A stretch of 64,000 bases of DNA from Datnioides undecimradiatus (lineage: Eukaryota > Chordata > Actinopteri > Lobotiformes > Datnioididae): contig WARS01000110.1 of assembly GCA_008933995.1 (NCBI GenBank), forward strand, positions 2,811,001 through 2,875,000, in the 5' to 3' direction. Position 1 is the first letter of the stretch. Each line of letters begins with the position of its first letter. Both the position numbers and the translations under genes were made by a program. Below, one piece after another: positions 43,749 to 55,594 of the stretch. The notes below the pieces were generated by a model. The model saw nothing but the letters and a program-made list of their open reading frames with translations, did no database searches and was not told where the DNA came from.

Positions 43749-46684
43749 TGTAACAAGGGTCCTCTCAGCCTTCACAAAACATGCAACAGCCGTGTTGGAC
43801 ACATTCTTCCAAATGTTCTTTATTATTCTTTTTAGTTGCCAAAATATTTTTAGATTTAGATTTTAGATATCCTTTATTAGTCCCACACCGGGGAAATTTC
43901 AGTGCCACAGCAGCAGGAAAAGCCAGAAGAACAGTACACACCAGAAATATAAAAATATATATATAAATTATATATATATAGAATATAAATACCAGTCAAA
44001 AAAAATATGTGTTTACCGTATATGTTATTGCACATGTTGATATAGTTATTGCACGTATATCTGTAGATGCATGTGGTGATTGTCTACTGAGAGCAGGCTT
44101 GATTGAACAGTCTAACTGCAGCAGGAAGGAAGGACCTGCGGTACCTCTCCTTTAGGCACAGCGGATTGATCAGCCTGTCGCTGAAGGAGCTCTCCAGTGA
44201 TGCTACAGTGGAGTGTAGGGGATGTGAGGTGTTGTTCATGAGGGCTGACAGCTTTGCCATCATCCTCCTGTCTCCCACCACCTCCACTGGATCTAGGGGA
44301 CACCCCAGGACAGAGCTGGCCCTCCTGACCAGCCTATTTAGTCTGTTCCTGTCTGCAGCTGTGATGCTGCTGCTCCAGCAGACTAGTCCGTAAAAGATGG
44401 CTGATGCCACCACAGAGTCGTAAAAGGACTTCAGCAGTGCTCCCTGCACCCCAAAAGACCTCAGTCTCCGCAGCAGATGAAGTCTGCTCTGGCCTTTCTT
44501 AAACAGAGCATTTACATGGTTTGACCAGTCCAGTTTATTGTTCAGGTGAACACCCAGGTATTTGTAAGAGTCCACAGTCTCAATGTCCTGGTGGTTCTGT
44601 GCCTGCGGAAATCCACCACCAGCTCCTTGGTTTTCCCTGTGTTGATCTGGAGGTGGTTTCGCTGGCACCAGTCCACAAAGTCCTTATTGAGTTCTCTGTA
44701 CTCCCTGTCGCCCCCATCTGTGATGAGGCCGACAACTGCGGAGTCATCAGAGAACTTCTGCAGGTGACAGTTCTCAGTGTTGTAGGTGAAGTCTGCAGTG
44801 TAGACCGTGAGAAGGAAGGGAGCCAGAACTGTCCCTTATGGTGCTCCTGTACTGCAGACGACAGTGTCCGACACACAGTCCTGTGCCCTCACATATTGTG
44901 GCCTATTGGTCAAATAATCCAAAATCCAGTACGTGAGGTGGTGGTTCACCCCGGCTTGCTCCAGCTTATCCCTCAGACGTTTGGGCTGGATGGTGTTAAA
45001 AGGACTAGAGAACTCATAAAACATGATCCTCACAGTGCTCCCAGCCTTCTCCAGGTGAGAGAGTGCTCTGTGATGGAGATAGATGACTCCAGTGCCAGGC
45101 TGATAGGCGAACTGCAGCGGATCCATCGATGACCTCACTAAAGGTCGCAGATGGATAAGGACCAGCCTCTCCAGGGCCTTCATCAGGTGGGATGTAAGGG
45201 CCACCAGCCTGTAGTCGCTGAGGTCCTTGGAAAGTGGGGACTTTGGCACAGGTACCACACAAGATGTTTTCCAGAGCTGTGGTACCTTTCCTAGCTTCAA
45301 GCTCAGGTTAAACACATGTTCCATGATCCCGCACAGCTGATCTGCACAGGACACAGGAGCCTTGAGCTGATGCCGTCTGGGCCCGCCGCCTTCCTCGCCT
45401 TAGTCCTCCTGAGTCCTCTTCTCACCTGGTCTGTTAAGAGGGAGAGATTGGAGCAGGGGGGGTGTGTGTTGGTGGTTGTAGGTGTGGAGGTTGGTGATTG
45501 ATGATAGGGAGCTGTAAGAATGCTAGTTGACTGAGCCATTGAAGGTGTGAGAGAGGGGGAGCGGGTGGTGTAGTCAGCAGGGGGCGCAGACAGAGATGGT
45601 TGCAGCTGTGGGACCTGGGCAGGGGGAGGGGTTGATGCCTGCTCAAATCTATTGAAGTAGATCTTCAGGTCGTTGACCCACCCCTCACCCCCCACCGGCT
45701 GGGAGTTTAACACCTTGTGAACACCTGAAATGGTTTTCAGGCCGCTCCAAACTCCCCTGGTGTCGTTCTGCTGCAGCCGTTCCGCCATCCTCCTCCTGTA
45801 GCAGTCTTTCCCCTCTCTAATTTTCCTTCTCAGCTCCTTCTGCACTCCTTTCAGCTCCTCCCTGTTTCCTGACCTAAAGGCCCTCTTTTTGTCTTTGAGC
45901 AGAGCCTTTATGTCAGGAGTAATCCAGGGTTTAATGTTTGGAAAACACCGCACAGTCCTGGTGGCCACAGTGTTTTCCACACAGAAGTTTATATAGTCCG
46001 TGATGCAGTGAGTTAGACTGTCAATGTCCTCCTCATGGTCCTCACAGAATACCTCCCACACAGTTGAGTCAAAACAGTCCTGAAGAGCTTCTTCAGCCCC
46101 CTCGGACCATCTCTTCACTGTGCGGGTGGTAGTCGGTTGTCTTTGTACAACAAGCCTATACACTGGCTGGAGGTAAACCAGGTTATGGTCTGATCTACCC
46201 AGAGGAGGAAGTGGAGATGATGTGTATACCTCCTTAGTGTTGGCATACAACAAGTCCAGCGTTTTGTTGTCTCTGGTGTGGCAGGTAATGTATTGGGTGA
46301 AGGTGGACAGTGTGGCGGATGGAGAGGCATGATTAAAGTCCCCAGAGATAAGGTGGAGAGCGTGTGGGTGCTGTGTCTGCAGTCTGCTGGTGACTGAAAG
46401 CAGGACATCACAGGCTGTGCTGGCGTTGGCAGAGGGGGGAAAATATGCATATATCGGAGCTTGTTCCTCTGGTGGTTCCCCACCGTGCCATCCAGCCGTC
46501 CAGGACACGTAGATACGACGACCCCCTCCCGTCCCAGGGAGAGGGTTTTATAAACCCGGCCGCCACTACACGACAGAGAATGTAATTAGTTCTTGATATC
46601 AAACACCTGTGCCAGGTGCTGCATCCGTGAGCCACTTCCCGTCCCTTTCCCACAGCTGACGCTAAACTACGCCCCGCTACCACA
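43749..46684 (-). mobile_element. LTR of the 41313 family, split by a LINE
   Basis: Left part 43749-43845 begins TGTAACAAGGGTCCTC and resembles 41313-41400. Right part 46455-46684 ends CCCCGCTACCACA and shares GCATCCGTGAGCCACTTCCC with 41560-41580. Identical GACCC at 43744-43748 and 46685-46689 marks the target. The LINE copy at 43846-46455 lies inside it. Confidence 0.82.
43846..46455 (-). mobile_element. CR1/Rex1-like LINE inside the LTR
   Basis: On the minus strand the copy starts 5' truncated in the endonuclease domain near 46455 (YAYFPPSANAS, then HLISGDFNHASPSATLSTF and PLGRSDHNLVYLQP in 45303-46508). It continues through KDKKRAFRSGNREELKGV, then RT segments SCVVPVPKSPLSKDLSDYR and LQFAYQPGTGV (44836-45354), and the C-terminal part with SYKYLGVHLNNKLDWSNHV (44084-44668), ending RSFLPAAVRLFNQ. 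The 3' UTR has an AT repeat (43955-43985) and ends in AATCT-type units near 43850-43870. Two or three frame breaks are visible, fewer than in the older LINE around it, so it is younger. Confidence 0.85.
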
Positions 46685-47940
46685 GACCCCTTGTCACTAT
46701 GGAAGAGCCTGTAGGACATCACCAGCGACAGGAAACCCACCCCTCACACTGTTGAGAACCATCAACTGGCCGACGACCTGAATGTGTTTTACTGCAGATT
46801 TGATTAACCATCATCACCACCTCTCACCACACTGTTTCATAAATTTCATACCTTTCTGCTCCTTCTGACACCACCTCTCCCTTCCCCACCAACCCTCCAC
46901 CTGCATTCAGAGTCTGTGAAGAAGATGTTTGTCAGTTCTTTCAGAGAAAGAAGATCAGGAAAACACCTGGCCCGGACTGTTTGTCACCCTCCTGTTGGAA
47001 GTCTGTGCTGATTATTTTACCCCCTATATTCACAGATCTTCAGTAGATCCCTGGAGCTGTGTGAAGTTCCCTCCGGCTTCAAACACTCCACAATCATCCC
47101 AGTCCCCAAGAAACCCTTCATCATAGGATTAAACGGCTACAGGCCTGTTGCTCTTACATCTGTGGTCATGAATTCCTTTGAAAGACCGGTGTTGAAGCAA
47201 CTAAAGGACACTGGGGAATCAGGTCAGTGGATGGTGTATGGTATGGTGTATGATATAGTATGCACTACACCTCAACTCTGCAGGTACTTATGCAATGATG
47301 CTGTTTGTGGACTTCAGTACAGTGTTAAACATCATCATTTCAAAGGTCCCCCACTCCAAACTCACCCAGCTCTCCCTGCCAGGCTCCACCTGCCAGTGGT
47401 TCACAAAGTCCCTGACAGACTAAAGGTAGCAGGTGAGGGTGGGAAAATCCACATCCAGCATGCGGACAATCAGCACTGGCAACCCCCAGGGATGTGTACT
47501 CTCCCCTCGACTCCTCTCCCTTTACAAAAAATTATTGCACCACAGAATATTAATCTTTTAAAATTTTGAAATTTGCAGACAACACAGTTATTTTTTCTTG
47601 TGTGTTGGATTTTTGTTTCTATGGATTTTTTTAACAAGTGGTTTCTACCTGCCTTTACCCCTGGTAAGCTTTGTGTTTCTTTTTGTGAATTAACCCATTT
47701 TGACCACAGAGGAGAAAAGAGTGCTGGCCACAACAGACTAATAGAAGATTTCCAGCATCTTGCTGCACACGTTGAAGGACCTCAGCTTCCTCAGGAAGTC
47801 TGCTGCACCCCTTCTTATATACAGCTGTGCTGTTGGTCTTCCAGCTCAGTCTTTTGGAGACTATTTCAAATAACAAGAGTCGTTTTAGGGGAAGTTATAC
47901 CATTAGTGGATGACACAATTACATGTAATGTCTAGCCTGT

Positions 47941-48046
47941 GTGTTTCAGTTTAAGTAATTTTTTTTTCATTTTCTGACTTGAAGTAGCCTGACCAAGCAA
48001 TGTGCATGATTTCTTCAGGGGCAGACAGTGATAGGGAGAGAGCAGG
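47941..48046. other. No gene recognised
   Basis: Short non-coding stretch between LINE and hAT-derived sequence. Confidence 0.4.
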
Positions 48047-48383
48047 ATGAAAAGGACTCAAAATATTGAGAACTATTTCACTGTAAAGAAAAAAAGCAGC
48101 AGATAACAGTGATGTCATGGATGAGAATGAGCATCAGTCATCCTCAGAGATTTCTTCAAATCAAGGTATCACTGCATCCTTAATCAGTCACACACACTGA
48201 CACACCACCTCTGCCACAATTGAGCTGGACTGTGGAATGGACAATTTTAATTTAATTAAATTTTTTAAATTCTATTTTATTACTATAAGTCTATTTTAAT
48301 GCTCTTTATTGTTGATGAGTGGAAGTGTGGTTGTTTTTTATGAGCTAATGGACAGCTGAATTTCCCTTTGGGGATGAATAAAG

Positions 48384-48432
<49 letters not shown>

Positions 48433-50110
48433 GTCAACCATATAGGGAGAAATAGACTAGTAGCCTATAGCATAAGAAGTTTAATTGAACTGAATAGGCT
48501 ATATCTCCACAATGTCAAGAACGGCAGCAGGATTTCTTTCAACCTGATCACATTTGAATTGTATTAAAATTCAAATGTAAAAGTATTAAAAACTAAGTTC
48601 ATTTACTTGTATTGACATTTTGAGTAACTGATTTGTAGTTGTATTGAGTAACTTTTCCCAGGAACTTTGCATAACAATGAACTTAGAGATGAGGTTGAAG
48701 GCCCATCATCTGCAATTCGGCATTCAGCAGGTAGGCTCAATATTTATGTCATAATGGATTACCCTGAACAGTTAGATAAAAGCTGTGTGTGTTTAAATAA
48801 CTTTTTGATGCAATAATTGAATATTTCTTTGTGTGACCAGACACTTCCTCCGGTGATCAGTTAGATCCTTAAGATGTGGACCAACAGGAGTCTCCATGTA
48901 GTAGCTATAGTGGCAGCGACACCGAAGAGGCCCCCCCATACTTCACACCCCACACCATCCCACCAATTGGGTATTTGGTGTCTTTTGCTTTAAGAAAGCC
49001 TATACAAATATCAATGATGATCAAGTCTAGTGCATTACTTCAACAGGAGATCCAGCTTTTGTTCAAAAGATTGTTATAGAATTCAATATCATTGCATATT
49101 ACATTATGTATTATAAATGAACAAGCATGTATTATGCATAGTTTTAAAATGGATTCCTTTTTCCCTTTTTTCCAAGACATATCCAGCAGATGGACCAACA
49201 CAGCCTTTCCTGAAGGTGTATCCACGGACTGTGCAGGGGGATAGAAAGAGGGCATTCAGCAGCTTCTGGTTCAAGCACTTCACATGGTTAGAGTACTCAC
49301 AAAGTAGTGACTCTGCTTATTGCTTTGCATGTAGACACTTTAGCTTGCCCAACACCTCTGAAACACCCTTTACAACACAAGGAGGTTACTGGAAAAAGGT
49401 TATGTACAAAGATGGGGGTTTAGATGGCACAAGAAATCAGAAGGGCATATTAATGCAACGTTTGGGTGGAGTGAATACAAAAAAAATGTTCTTACAAACT
49501 CTTCTATGCGAGAAGCTCTAGATAAAACCTACAAAAAAAAGTTGAGGAAAATCAGGCGTACATAAACACAGTGGCAGAAGTGCTTCGTCTTACAGCCATG
49601 CAGAACATTGCTCAAAGGGGACACGTCGAAACTGAAGGCTCACAGAACAAAGGAAACTGCTTGAACTTATTGCAAGACACAATCCACTGATTGCAAAAAA
49701 AGGTTAAGGAAAGCAAGGTTTTTTCTGTTATTGCAGATGAAACAAAAGATCTAAAGAAAACTGAGCAACTGTCATTAGTACTAAGGTACTACTACAATGG
49801 TGCAGTTCACAAGAGCTTTTTAGATTAGATGCAGCAGAAAAATAATACGGTGTCTGGAAAAATATGGCCTTGATTACAAGTCTAATCTTGTAGGTGAAGG
49901 TTATGATGGGGCATCAGTGATGTCAGGGAGATGTGCTGGGGTTGCGGCAAGGATCAAAGCAAAGGCTAAACACGCCTTTTATGTTCATTGCAACGCACAC
50001 TGCCTCAACCTTGTTATTGTTGATTCAGTGAAAGCAGTGCCTGAAGTTGAATTTTTTTGCATTGCTGCAAAAACTGCATGCATATATGTCTGGCTTTTAT
50101 GTTCATGAAA
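48047..50110 (+). pseudogene. ZMYM1-like hAT transposase pseudogene with intron-like gaps
   Basis: The first piece (48047) reads MKRTQNIENYFTVKKK. Short exon-like pieces follow: 48661-48728, ending in CAG/GTAGG, and 48841-48968 with DTEEAPPYFTPHTIPP. The main piece (49117-49521) has DGPTQPFLKVYPRTVQGDRK and the TTF-type zinc-finger region FWFKHFTWLEYSQ...AYCFACRHFS, then KKVMYKDGGLDGT. Further on, 49917-50108 has GVAARIKAKAKHAFYVHCNA and HCLNLVIVDSVK, the TTF/hAT core. Stops break the middle (49520-49900). GT..AG borders at 48170 and 48840 would allow splicing. A LINE tail (48240-48432) sits in the first gap. Confidence 0.65.
48240..48432 (+). mobile_element. CR1/Rex1-like LINE 3' end with (TATC)n
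   Basis: Ends GAATTTCCCTTTGGGGATGA followed by ATAAAGTATC and about eleven TATC units to 48432. It is not continuous with the LINE ending near 47940; it may be a separate truncated insertion in the hAT pseudogene's first gap. Confidence 0.7.
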
Positions 50111-50269
50111 AATCGGATGTTGTGAATCCAGATAGATATAAGATATTTTTGTATGTTTTTTGCTAAATTTGCAGTTTGCATTGTGAGATATAGTGACTTT
50201 AAAATGTTAAAATGTTTTGTCTGGAAAAAGGTACCAGAACTCCCAGGGAATGGACTAACACACAAACAC

Positions 50270-50299
50270 ATTTACACTCTCCCACAAATTCACACACCT

Positions 50300-50330
<31 letters not shown>

Positions 50331-50410
50331 ATCTCACTCACACACACAATCACACAAAGACACCTCAATCTCACTTGCACAATCTTGTACCTTTGCACTA
50401 CATGCACTTT
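50270..50410. repeat. CA-rich repeat with a shared flank
   Basis: (CA)n at 50302-50328 and following short CA runs, then GACACCTCAATCTCACTTGC, shared with 16815-16835. See 16740-16900. Confidence 0.6.
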
Positions 50411-51119
50411 AAAATACACAAGTGTTTACTGAATCCTGAGCCACTGACTGTCTGCTGTGTACTTTGTCCTGTATGTCAAAAAAAACTGTCCTTTATGGAG
50501 GGGATTTTTTCGTTCTGTATTGTTTTTGCATTGACAATACAAAATCATCCCTTGATCCTACATCGGTATCTTCAATCTACTGATGTGGTTTTGTTCATAC
50601 AGAAATCTGTCTGTGGAATATTTTTTTAGATTAATGTATGCTTGACAGCTGGATGGTCAAGGACAAACTGTATAGAAGTGTGTCAGATTACTGCTGTGTA
50701 GTATGTGGTGTGTGGGTGTGGTACGGGACCAGAGTTAGCTTCAGATTGATGAGGTGATGGTTGATGATTAGAACACTCTTGTAGAGCTATAAGCAGGAAA
50801 ACTGAAGGGCATTGGAGATGTTTATGTATCGATATACATGTGTGTGAATGTGTATGTGTTTTGTTTTGTTTTTTTAAAGCCTGGCAAATGATGTAGGCGG
50901 CACATCTTGGCAGGTTGTAATGCACACCAGAAGGACTGGGCTCACCTTCAGCTTCTCAAGGACAAAGCAGAGATTAATAACTGTATACATGCACACAAGC
51001 TCTCTTTCTCTGTCTCACCCACAATTGCACCACATTTCTTTTTCTTGATAAAGCACCTGTCTATCACAACCGATCCCCATCTCTGATGGGGACATGTCAA
51101 GGATGGTTTTGTTGTCTGC
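50411..51119. other. No gene recognised
   Basis: Non-coding, with a TG-rich part near 50700 and 50840. ORFs overlap microsatellites. Confidence 0.5.
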
Positions 51120-53502
51120 TTTGTTGTCTGCACGCAGCCCTGGACACTGTTGCACCTAAGAAAAAGAATAAGAGAGCCATTAACCAGAAAAAGCTAGCTC
51201 CATGGTTTGATTCACAGTTACACACTTTAAGGCAGTTATCATGGAAGTTAGATGTTAAATATTAAAGATGTTTTGCCCATGATTGGCACTTCTATATTAG
51301 ATCAGATTAATCTGTCGTTACTAACAGGTTATGTTCCACAGGCTTTTAAGGTTGCTGTCATTAAACCTCTACTCAAAAAGCCTTCTCTTGACCCTGGTGT
51401 TTTAGCAAACTACAGACCAATATCCAACCTCCCCTTTATTTCAAAAATTCTTGAAAAGGCTGTGGCAGATCAGTTATTTCATTACCTGCAGAGGAGCAGT
51501 TTATTTGAAGTTTTTCAGTCAGGATTTAGAATACACCATAGCACAGAAACAGCATTGGTTAAGGTTAGCAACGACCTCCTAATGGCATCAGACAATGGCC
51601 TCCTCTCTGTACTTGTCCTGCTAGACCTCAGTGCTGCATTAGACACCATCGATCACAGTATCCTACTACAGAGATTGAAATATGTCATTGGGATTAAAGG
51701 CACAGCAGTAAGATGGTTTGAATCTTATTTATCTGACAGATTTCACTTTGTTTATGTTAATAATGACTCATCCATGCACACAAGAGTTAATCATGGAGTT
51801 CTGCAAGGTTCTGTGCTTGAACCATTGATGTTCACCTTATACATGCTTCCCATAGGCAATATTATTAGGAAGCACAACATAAATTTCCACTGCTACATGG
51901 ATGATACACAGCTATATTTATCTATAAAGCCAGAAGAAACAGGTCAGTTAATCAGATTTTAGGCATGTCTTATAGACATAAGGGCCTGGATGACCTGTAA
52001 TTTTTTACTCCTAAACACAGACAAAACTGAGGTTATTGTGTTCAGTCCTAAACACCTCAGAGACAGGTTATCTGACCATATTGTTACTTTAGATGGCATT
52101 ACCCTGGCCTCCAGTTCAACCTTGAGGAAGTTTGACCAAGACATGTCCTTTCAGTCTCATATTACACAAGTCACTAGGACTGCCTTCTTTCACTTATGCA
52201 ATATTGCCAAGATTAAAAACATCCTGTCCCAAAGTGGCGCCGAAAAACTAGCCCATGCATTTGTTACTTCAAGGCTGGACTACTGTAATACCTTGTTATC
52301 AGTTTGTCCGACTAGCTCACTGAGAAGCCTGCAGCTGCTGCAGTGAAGGTTCTGATGGGAATTAGCAAGAGAGATCATATTTCTCCAGTTTTATCTTCTG
52401 TTCATTGGCTCCCTGTAAAGTCCAGAATAGATTTTAAAGTCCTTCTTCTTACTTACAAGGCCCTTAATGGCCAAGCTCTGTTGTACATCAATGAGATGCT
52501 AATTCCTTATTATCCCAACAGATCGCTTCGCTCCAAAAGTGCAGGCTTGCTTGTGGTTCCCAGAATTTCCAAAAGTAGAATGGGAGGCCGAGCCTTCAGC
52601 TATCAGGCACCTCTCCTGTGGAACCAGCAGCCTGATTGGGTTTGGGAGGCAGACACCCTCTCTATTTTTAAAGTAAAGTTGAAAACCTTCCTGTTCGACA
52701 AAGCTTACAGCTAGCTCCACTCATAATTCTAGTTATTATGATAACTAAACCCGTAGTCACAATTAGCCCTTTATGCCATCCCTCAATTATACTGCTATAG
52801 GCCTAGGCTGCTGGGGGACATCCCATGATCGTCTCCACACTCCTCCTCTCCTTTCTCTTTCTCCTCAAACCCATTCTCATGTTGTGCTTCACATGGGCAT
52901 CATTTGTTGTGCTTTATAGGAGCAGGTTATTGGCAAAAATTAATAATTATTATTATATTATATAATTATAATTATTATTATAATTATCAGAGGAGGTAGG
53001 AACGGAGGTGGCCTGGAGGTGACCTGATTCCTTCCTGGTCTGGCCCTTTGATCTTAGACAAATGGAGCGGGGTGCTGGTGGTTCTCGTGCCATTTGGGGG
53101 TCAGCACTCACCAGGGGGGCGGCCGAGCAGGTAGGGACGGAGGTGTCCCACATTCCTGTGTGCTCTGGCCCATAGGTCTAAGATAAGGAGCAGCCAGGAT
53201 GCTAACAGCTCCGTCCAATTGGGGGCTGCACCCAGCAGGGGGCAGCAGAGTGGGTAGGGATGGAGGTATCCTGAATACCTTTGTGACCTGGCTCCCAGGT
53301 CGTAGACAAAGAGAGCAGCCATTTGGTTGGTCTGCAATCTTTGATCTGTATCAGACCTCAGGTCATAAACCTTGTTGGGGGCCTGTTATCTGTATGAGGG
53401 CACTGTTGGAACTGTTGGGTGTAATTAATAGTAATGAGAGTGGTGCCCTGAGATGACTTGTGTTGGCACTATATAAATAAAATTGAATTGAATTGAATTG
53501 AA
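51120..53502 (+). mobile_element. L2 LINE, longest copy in the window
   Basis: The coding part starts near 51120 in the linker after the endonuclease (VAPKKKNKRAINQKKLAPW) and runs in one long ORF (51252-51962) through [57 protein letters not shown] and [11 protein letters not shown], the RT catalytic loop. After a stop and two frame changes it continues at 51990-52346 and 52343-52714, ending LWNQQPDWVWEADTLSIFKV. The 3' UTR runs to 53502, with a block of three imperfect units (52996-53380) and the terminal TTGAATTGAATTGAATTGAA. 5' truncated and not coding-competent. Confidence 0.88.
52996..53380 (+). repeat. Three imperfect ~125-135 bp tandem units in the L2 3' UTR
   Basis: Units start near 52996, 53131 and 53254 with GTAGGxACGGAGGTG (third: GTAGGGATGGAGGTA). 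Each continues with a CCTGG/CTCTGGCCC-type part and TAGAC/TAAGAT before a GAGCAGCC-like block. Spacing is 135 and 123 bases. Similar segments are shorter or missing in the other L2 tails of the window. Confidence 0.6.
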
Positions 53503-53877
53503 TATTTAATGATGACTTTGTTGTTTTCTGTGGAGACATAGTCGTAAGTGTACAGAACATAGAGTTTGGGGCTAAGGCAGCAGCCCTGGAAGGTTCCTGT
53601 GCTGACTGTGAGCTCAGCAGACACTTTTTTTCCCATCCTCACCACCTGTTGTCCCTGTTGTCAATATGATATATTGATACGCAGGCTTCGATTGGTCTAA
53701 ATATACTGTGACTTGGTCGATGGCCCAATCTTAAAGTTATAAATTGGTTGAGTGAAGCTGTTGTGCTGCTACTTCTGCAAAGTGACTTCAAACTCTTGTA
53801 AAAGTTTGAAGGTCAGCGCAAGACTTATCACAATAACATTGGCATAGCATTGCCAGCTAGGCAAAGAGAAAAGCAAC
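53503..53877. other. No gene recognised
   Basis: Non-coding sequence between the L2 end and the BED-finger start. Confidence 0.4.
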
Positions 53878-53997
53878 ATGTCTGACAATGGCAGCAAAAT
53901 TTACAGTGGACCACCAAACCTCAAACCAAAAGTTTGGAAGGGATTTGGAGTCTACAAGAAAGACGGAAAGTTGGGCAAAAGCCTGTGCCTAAACTAA
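53878..53997 (+). CDS. Truncated BED-finger ORF (ZBED/hAT start), 39 residues
   Basis: ATG 53878 opens MSDNGSKIYSGPPNLKPKVW, then KGFGVYKKDGKLGKS and stops at TAA 53995-53997 after LCLN. The W-x5-Y/F pattern is the beginning of a BED zinc finger as in ZBED1-like hAT transposases. The Cys/His ligands beyond the first Cys are lost. It is a fragment of a hAT element, not a functional gene. Confidence 0.45.
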   Translation: MSDNGSKIYSGPPNLKPKVWKGFGVYKKDGKLGKSLCLN

Positions 53998-54089
53998 TGG
54001 TGCCTATTTAATTAATAAACACCATGATAAATAGTCCTAAAATTATACATTTCGTCTTCCATTTTTTTTCCATGGCGATACAACAATAG

Positions 54090-54625
54090 TCAAGTAAAAT
54101 TAGCCAGTTTTAGTTATGGTTATTGTTCATCTTGTCTCGTGCTTCCTGTTTTATTTTGAAACTAATCCATCCCTCTCGTTTCAGGTGGCTTGCCTTCCCT
54201 CGTGTGTTTCCCACCGGTCCTGATTGTCTTCCCCATCCTGATTGTTTGCACCTGTTTCCCCTCATCCTCATGTGTATTTAAGTCTGCATCTTCCCCTGTC
54301 CTGTGCCACGTTAAGTCCATGCTGATTGTCTTGTTAAGTATTTCATAGTCTCTTACAGAGCGCTATTCTAAGTTATTTTGCTACTTTGAAAACCATTGAC
54401 TTCCTGGTTCCTCGAGAGAGTGATTTTGAGTTTCTCTTTTCAGTGAGTTTATTTTTATTAGCATTTTTTTCCTCGAAAGAGTGATTTTGATTTCTTACTT
54501 TATTCCTCTTTAGAGTGATTTTCAGTTTGAACTTTGCTAAATAAATATGTTCTTTTTTGAATCCTTCACCTGAGAGTCGTGCATTTGGGTTCTTACGGAA
54601 TTCTTGTCAGTACGCACTGGCCACG
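54090..54625 (+). mobile_element. Gypsy LTR and leader (same family as 2339 and 5900)
   Basis: Blocks TCTCGTGCTTCCTG, GTGTATTTAAGTCTGC and GTGCATTTGGGTTC are shared. Four short units with CCTC followed by AGAGTGATTTT lie at 54410-54525, ending at AATAAATATG near 54540. The LTR start upstream of 54110 is not precise. Confidence 0.65.
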
Positions 54626-55594
54626 ATGAACACAGCTGACTCGAGTCCTCTCGCGGCCGCCATTTGAGCCCAGGGAGCTCGCCTCAACACCCAGGAAGAG
54701 GAATTATCCTCGCTGCATCACGGAATAAAGGCGTTAGCCGGGAGTCAGGAAAGCTTCAGAGCAGCCATGTCCTCTCAGGTGGATCTCCTATCTGCGCAGA
54801 TGCAGCAGGTCCTCACTCTCCTTGCCAAGGAGTCTCCCGCACCAGCGGCCGAAGCACACCCGACACCGGCCACACCGTCTGCGCCTTGCTCCCCCCGAAA
54901 AGTTTTCCGGGGAGTCCGGCGAGTGCCGTGCGTTTATAACAGACTGTGACATGCATTTTGATTTTTCGCCCACGGTGTTTCCCATTGAGTGGGCAAAAGT
55001 GGCATTCATGATATCATATCTTTCAGGGAGAGCTAGAGCCTGGGCCACGACTGAATGGTCCCGCTGGTCCTTAATTTGCCTTAAAATGCCTTTGATCCCA
55101 TCTCGTCTGATAGAGAGAAGGCTCGTCAACTCAGCCATATTAGACAGGGCATGGACTCGGTGAGTGATTATGCCATTAGATTTTGCACGCTGGCAACTGA
55201 CAGCAGCTGGAACTCCCGGGCCCTCTATGACGTGTTTTTGAAAGGGCTCTCAGACCCAATTCAAGACTTATTAGTACACATAGATCGGCCCTCAGATTTA
55301 GAGTCGCTAATAGCCCTAGCCATCCGAACGGATAATAAATTACAAGAGAACCGGCGTGTCAAGCCACGTTCAGACCTTCCCTGGACTCGCGCAACAGATC
55401 CTGGGAAGTGTAGTCTTCCCGACTCTGCCCAGAGCTCGCGACCAAGGCCGACTGCTGGAGCAGCGGAGGAACCCATGGAGCTAGGCCGCGCTAAGCTGAC
55501 CCCAGAGGAGCGCCGTCGGTGCTTGCCGGAGGGTCGGTGTTCCTACTGTGGCCAGCGGGGACATCTCAAGCTTGCCTGTCCAGTAAAAGAGTAG
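54626..55594 (+). pseudogene. Ty3/Gypsy gag, broken
   Basis: Starts at ATG 54626 (MNTADSSPLAAA) and meets TGA after 13 codons, then goes on in the same frame for a coiled-coil-like segment. After frame changes the capsid region includes FMISYLSGRARAWATTEWS (near 55010-55060), then 55151-55594 with DSVSDYAIRFCTLATDSSWN and a zinc knuckle CSYCGQRGHLKLAC close to the stop. The pieces are the best gag in the plus orientation here. Gag normally leads to pol without stop or by a frameshift; here a deletion follows at about 55600. Confidence 0.8.

Larger units (their letters stand above)
42467..47940 (+). mobile_element. CR1/Rex1-like LINE, interrupted by a nested LTR and LINE
   Basis: The left part (42467-43748) includes NVRSLANQMDELLLFNRANM (42767-42820) and LCFTETWLSEH, the start of an apurinic-type endonuclease domain, then VKTVKRWTNEPKQELEACF (43037-43483) as endonuclease-RT linker. 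The ORF stops at the GACCC duplicate (43744-43748). It resumes after 46684 with the same duplicate (46685-46689) and a frame that contains ADDLNVFYCRF, KIRKTPGPD-type linker sequence near 46945, a region with KHSTIIPVPKKPF (47080-47120) and, near 47573, FADNTVI, a mutated RT catalytic block. The copy is full of stops. If the insert and one duplicate are removed the two parts are collinear. Confidence 0.72.

Noticed and set aside
43955..43985. AT palindrome as an origin or cruciform
   Set aside because: It is a short AT repeat in the 3' UTR of the inner LINE with no other supporting signal.
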